NCBI GenBank assembly: GCA_021826255.1
Contig: JAKBAZ010000051.1
Location: 1-8,317 of the forward strand
Origin: Actinomycetes bacterium
GTDB taxonomy: Bacteria; Actinomycetota; Acidimicrobiia; Acidimicrobiales; RAAP-2
Length of the DNA stretch: 8,317 nucleotides
Reading direction: 5' to 3'
In this document: in pieces, positions 5,785 through 8,317 of the stretch
Layout: every line of letters starts with the position of its first letter
How positions within the stretch are numbered: position 1 is the stretch's first letter
Position numbers and translations under genes: made by a program
Notes under the pieces: generated by a model
What the model saw: the letters and a program-made list of their open reading frames with translations, nothing else
Database searches by the model: none
Told to the model about the DNA's origin: nothing

Positions 5785-6708
5785 TTACCGCGAGTGATCG
5801 CTCTCACCCACGACGAGGACGATCTTTCCTCTCACGTGACCGGTTCGACTGAGTTCGAGAGCCTCCGCCGCCGAGTCGAGGTCAAATCGAGCGGTGATGG
5901 GCAATTTGACGTGCCCCGCAGCGGCGAGTTCGACCACGGCGGCCAGTTCGTCGCTGCGATGGACGACGAGGGGTACGCCCGCCGCCGTAGTGAAGGCGTC
6001 GGGAACGGCCGACACCACCCGGTTAAGGTCGTCGACGAGATCGAGAGTCGCCGCCACGTTGTCCTCTCCCCCGGCGGCGTCGAAGACCGCCGTGGGGCGA
6101 GCGAGAGCTCGCACCCGACTCGCCAGCCCGGGTCCGTAGGTCACGGGTTCGGCGCCGAGAGCGCGCAGGGCGTCGTGATTGGCCTCCGAGGCGGTCGCGA
6201 TCACTCGAGCGCCCCAGTGGCGAGCGATCTGAATCACCGCGAGTCCCACCCCGCCGGCACCCCCGTGGACGAGCAGGACGTCCTCAGGGGCGCAGCCGAT
6301 CTGGGAGAGTCCGGCGAACGCTGTTCCGGCGGCAACCGGTAAAACGGCCCCCTCTTCGGCGCTCAGACTCTCCGGTCGGCGCACGAGCGCCGACGAGGGA
6401 ATCACCAGTTCACTCCGGTAGGAACCAGTGGGCGACGACCAGACGACCGGATCTCCCACGCGCCACTCGGTGACGTCAGACCCCACAGCGCTCACCGCGC
6501 CCGCGCCCTCGTTTCCCGGCACGGCGGGCAGAGCCAGGTTGGAGTGTTCGCGAAAATAGCCGAGCACAATTTTCCAGTCGACGGGATTAACCCCGAGCAC
6601 CTCAGCGCGAACTCGAACCTCGTTCGCTCCCGGCTCTCTCGTCGCCTCGTGGACGACGTGGAGTCCCCGAAGGTCACCGTACGTGTCGAACCTCACCGCT
6701 ACACCCAT
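5785..6708 (-). CDS. NADPH:quinone oxidoreductase-like, zinc-free MDR family enzyme
   Basis: The 307-residue product is a medium-chain dehydrogenase/reductase of the quinone oxidoreductase type, probably cytosolic and NADPH-dependent, reducing quinones or other reactive carbonyl compounds. The catalytic domain carries NPVDWK (41-46) and GNEGAG (65-70). The nucleotide-binding Rossmann motif is HGGAGGVG (148-155), followed by GARVIATAS (166-174) and VFDAAGGE (208-215). The end GHVRGKIVLVV (290-300) is the usual family C-terminus. The four-cysteine structural zinc site and the catalytic zinc Cys/His of true alcohol dehydrogenases are absent, as expected for this branch. Length is normal. GGGAG four bases before the ATG is a fair ribosome binding site. 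It lies 57 bases after the DUF4190 gene and precedes the methyltransferase gene on the same strand. Confidence 0.9.
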   Translation of the reverse strand: MGVAVRFDTYGDLRGLHVVHEATREPGANEVRVRAEVLGVNPVDWKIVLGYFREHSNLALPAVPGNEGAGAVSAVGSDVTEWRVGDPVVWSSPTGSYRSELVIPSSALVRRPESLSAEEGAVLPVAAGTAFAGLSQIGCAPEDVLLVHGGAGGVGLAVIQIARHWGARVIATASEANHDALRALGAEPVTYGPGLASRVRALARPTAVFDAAGGEDNVAATLDLVDDLNRVVSAVPDAFTTAAGVPLVVHRSDELAAVVELAAAGHVKLPITARFDLDSAAEALELSRTGHVRGKIVLVVGESDHSR

Positions 6709-6726
6709 GTCGCTCCCGGTCTCGTC

Positions 6727-6737
6727 TCACCTCACCT
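6727..6737. promoter_or_regulatory. Overlapping double TCACCT motif before the oxidoreductase gene
   Basis: TCACCTCACCT lies 19 bases before the oxidoreductase ATG (read on its strand, AGGTGAGGTGA). The same hexamer is present three times in the hydrolase/SRPBCC intergenic region, so a common regulator is possible. The hexamer also occurs by chance inside coding regions here, so the link is tentative. Confidence 0.25.
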
Positions 6738-6765
6738 TACGGGCACGAGCCGATGTCGTCGCCCA

Positions 6766-7104
6766 CTAACCCGGTGAGTGGACGTGATGCGCGACGACCG
6801 CAAACAGCGTCACCGTCACCGCCAGAGTGAGAACCCCCACCAGCCCCAACACCAGTCCGGCGATCGCGAATCCCCGTCCCCGTTCAGCCCGGCGACGAAT
6901 CTGCGAGAGGGCGATGAACGAAAAGATGACGGCGAGAACGCTCCCCAGCCAGTAGAGCCAGACAATGCCGAGGACCATGGAGGCGACGGCGAAGCTATTG
7001 AGCGGAGCCGCTTGGACGAGGGTGGGGGCTTGAAAGGTGTCGACTCCGCAAACCCGACAACTCAGGGCGTCCACGGGGTTGTTGTGACTGTTCGTGCAGA
7101 GCAC
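6766..7104 (-). CDS. DUF4190-type membrane protein with N-terminal zinc-ribbon-like motif
   Basis: The 112-residue product starts at a GTG (7104) preceded by GGAGG with five-base spacing; a longer upstream frame has no such signal and overlaps the preceding gene. The N-terminus, with Cys3, His7, Cys16 and Cys19 (CTNSHNNP and CRVCG), resembles the zinc-ribbon start of many actinobacterial proteins. Two membrane segments follow, at about 37-66 and 79-105. Between them is the DUF4190 signature (FIALSQIRRR then GRGFAIAGLVLG, about 63-87). The molecular function of this family is unknown; a small bitopic or hairpin protein in the cytoplasmic membrane is predicted. It lies 50 bases downstream of the CAP-like gene on the same strand. 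Confidence 0.85.
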   Translation of the reverse strand: MLCTNSHNNPVDALSCRVCGVDTFQAPTLVQAAPLNSFAVASMVLGIVWLYWLGSVLAVIFSFIALSQIRRRAERGRGFAIAGLVLGLVGVLTLAVTVTLFAVVAHHVHSPG

Positions 7105-7154
7105 TTTCCCTCCTCGAGAGTGCCCGACTCTAACAACGACGACTGAGAGGGGTT

Positions 7155-8111
7155 TCAGGATCGACGCAAGAGCACCGCGGAGCTTCCCCCGGGCCCTGTG
7201 ACCTCGAGAGTCGCCGAGGAGGTGCGCACCGATCCAACCACCGTGACCGTGCACTCTCGACCGGCCCTCAGGGTGCACGTCGTCGGCGACACTGTCCACT
7301 GGGGTGACGACGTCGTGAAACGAATCGACATCGGTTCACCGGAGGCCGCAACAGTGACCACGCCCGACGCCGTCGCCGGAGTGAGAGTGAGTACTCGGGG
7401 AACGACGCCCGGGACTAAAGTGCGCCGCAGCGACGACCAGGTCACCACGTCGGCCCGATCGTGGCGGTCTCCCCCCACCATCTCGATGGCGAGTCCCGAG
7501 ACGCCCCCGCCTCGCCCCGTCGCCCCCACTCCGAGGAGGAGAGGCCCGGAGTAACGACCCAGGAGAATTCGACGGTGACCCCAGCAGCCCGCGGTGTGGG
7601 CCGACACGCAGTCCAGATTGACTCCCCCGGGACCGTCGTCGTACATGAACAAGTAGTCGGCGAGGAGGGGTGACCAGACCGATGTCCAGACCGACCCCCC
7701 TTTAGAGCCCGGAAAGGGTGAGGGGAATCCGGGGTCGAGTCCGGAGCGGGCCCCAGCGAGGGCGAACCGGTCGAGAGCGCTCGAGACCCCCTTCACGGGA
7801 GCGAGACCCCGATCGACCCGCTCCTCGTTCACGAGAGTAAGCATCTGGGCGGCCAGCCCCTCGCGGTCAAATCCCGAGGGTAGTCCGAGGGGTCCCACCC
7901 CCTCGCGAGCTCGCGCCTGGTCGATCGCCGCGAGGGCCAGAGCATCACACTCGGCGAGTCGAGCGGGAGACGGGGAGGGTACCGAACACGTCCCCGAAAA
8001 GGCTCGAGAGGGGGCGACCGAGGTGAGGCTCGTCGCCCCCACAGGGGCGTTGAGAAAGAGTCCCGCGAGCACCATCAGCCCAACGAGTCGAGGGAGCCGA
8101 CGTACGCGCAT
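7155..8111 (-). CDS. Secreted CAP-superfamily-like protein with C-terminal beta-sandwich-like region
   Basis: The 318-residue product begins with a signal peptide (MRVRRLPRLVGLMVLAGLFL, cleavage likely near APVGA at residue 26), so it is exported. The CAP (SCP/PR-1) domain covers about 85-215, with the typical helix LVNEERVDRGLAP (93-105) and the signature GCWGHRRILLG (175-185). Four cysteines (42, 55, 168, 176) could form disulfides. Residues about 238-318, rich in Thr, Val and Ser with two more cysteines (279, 287), look like an Ig-like beta domain. The His expected early in the CAP domain, in the ALAHA-type helix, is replaced (ALAGARSG, 117-124), so classic CAP metal binding may be lost. 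The ATG at 8111 is chosen over one at 8177 because it places the signal peptide at the N-terminus and follows the stop of the YHS gene by one base. The role of such proteins in actinobacteria is largely unknown. Confidence 0.8.
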   Translation of the reverse strand: MRVRRLPRLVGLMVLAGLFLNAPVGATSLTSVAPSRAFSGTCSVPSPSPARLAECDALALAAIDQARAREGVGPLGLPSGFDREGLAAQMLTLVNEERVDRGLAPVKGVSSALDRFALAGARSGLDPGFPSPFPGSKGGSVWTSVWSPLLADYLFMYDDGPGGVNLDCVSAHTAGCWGHRRILLGRYSGPLLLGVGATGRGGGVSGLAIEMVGGDRHDRADVVTWSSLRRTLVPGVVPRVLTLTPATASGVVTVAASGEPMSIRFTTSSPQWTVSPTTCTLRAGRECTVTVVGSVRTSSATLEVTGPGGSSAVLLRRS

Positions 8112-8112
8112 G

Positions 8113-8317
8113 TCACCCCAGTGTAGGAGCCTCCCCCGAGACGATGGGGTGGAGATACCTCTCAGGGGCCAGCTCAAACTGGCTCGCGCACGACGGTGAG
8201 CAAAAGTAGTAGGCGACCCCCTCGAACTCCCGAGACGCGGCCGCCGTCGCGACGTCGACTCTCATGTGACAGACCGGGTCGAGCCGAACGGGCTCGTCAA
8301 CGAAGGCATCGGGCTCG
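8113..8317 (-). CDS. YHS-domain protein, partial (5' end beyond the right edge)
   Basis: The last 67 residues are present. They contain a clear YHS domain: DPVCHM followed by RVD (about 13-21 of the visible part), FEGVAYYFCSPSC (31-43) and FELAPERYL (47-55). This small domain binds metal through its cysteines and is found alone or attached to copper or heavy-metal transport proteins and other enzymes. CHM replaces the more common CGM. The visible part begins only about 12 residues before the domain, so the protein could be a stand-alone YHS protein or a longer fusion. Its TGA (8113-8115) is one base before the ATG of the CAP-like gene, so translation of the two is probably coupled. Confidence 0.8.
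   Translation of the reverse strand, partial: EPDAFVDEPVRLDPVCHMRVDVATAAASREFEGVAYYFCSPSCASQFELAPERYLHPIVSGEAPTLG

Noticed and set aside
5258..5797. 179-codon plus-strand frame opposite the methyltransferase
   Set aside because: It is antisense to a gene with clear SAM-binding motifs, and no ribosome binding site or recognisable motif was seen.
7105..7299. Extended N-terminus of the DUF4190 protein (start at 7299)
   Set aside because: It overlaps the end of the CAP-like gene, lacks protein-like composition, and the GTG at 7104 has an excellent ribosome binding site directly before the zinc-ribbon motif.

Overview
The window looks like high-GC actinobacterial DNA. Most of it is around 65% GC, with strong GGAGG-type ribosome binding sites, GTG as well as ATG starts, and gene families common in actinobacteria (DUF4190 with a zinc-ribbon start, secreted CAP protein, YHS domain, SRPBCC). 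An acidimicrobial-type actinobacterium would fit, but no marker gene is present, so the lineage is inference.

Positions 1-1136 and about 2594-2700 are clearly lower in GC (about 45-50% in the lines I counted) and look like an accessory island. It starts with a 19-bp perfect palindrome and a strong ribosome binding site. Then comes a secreted protein (70-619) whose signal peptide is split by a frameshift exactly at a run of nine G, and a four-helix membrane protein (623-1072) that begins three bases after the first gene's stop. A possible third short frame begins at 1080. The secreted-plus-membrane pair resembles an antimicrobial/immunity arrangement, but no homology can be shown from the sequence alone.

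Positions 1137-2593 hold a complete IS256-family insertion sequence with 28-bp imperfect terminal inverted repeats, flanked by near-identical 7-base repeats (atttgaa / attcgaa). Its transposase gene carries three single-base frame changes. Removing the element joins the open frame from 1080 to one on the right, so it may have broken a small gene.

Positions 2855-8317 are ordinary high-GC chromosome-like DNA. A minus-strand pair (SRPBCC protein, then a small helical protein) diverges from a plus-strand secreted alpha/beta hydrolase with a Thr/Ser repeat linker. The intergenic region between them carries three AGGTGA/TCACCT motifs. The hydrolase converges on a minus-strand cluster; the hydrolase and methyltransferase stop codons share the bases CTAG. 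In transcription order that cluster is: YHS-domain protein (cut by the right edge), secreted CAP-like protein, DUF4190 membrane protein, NADPH:quinone-oxidoreductase-like enzyme, SAM methyltransferase. The first two are one base apart, which suggests coupled translation. No tRNA, rRNA or CRISPR array was seen.

Caution: four apparent single-base frame changes fall in the left third of the window, and three are at homopolymer runs. Sequencing or assembly error is therefore a real alternative to phase variation or gene decay.
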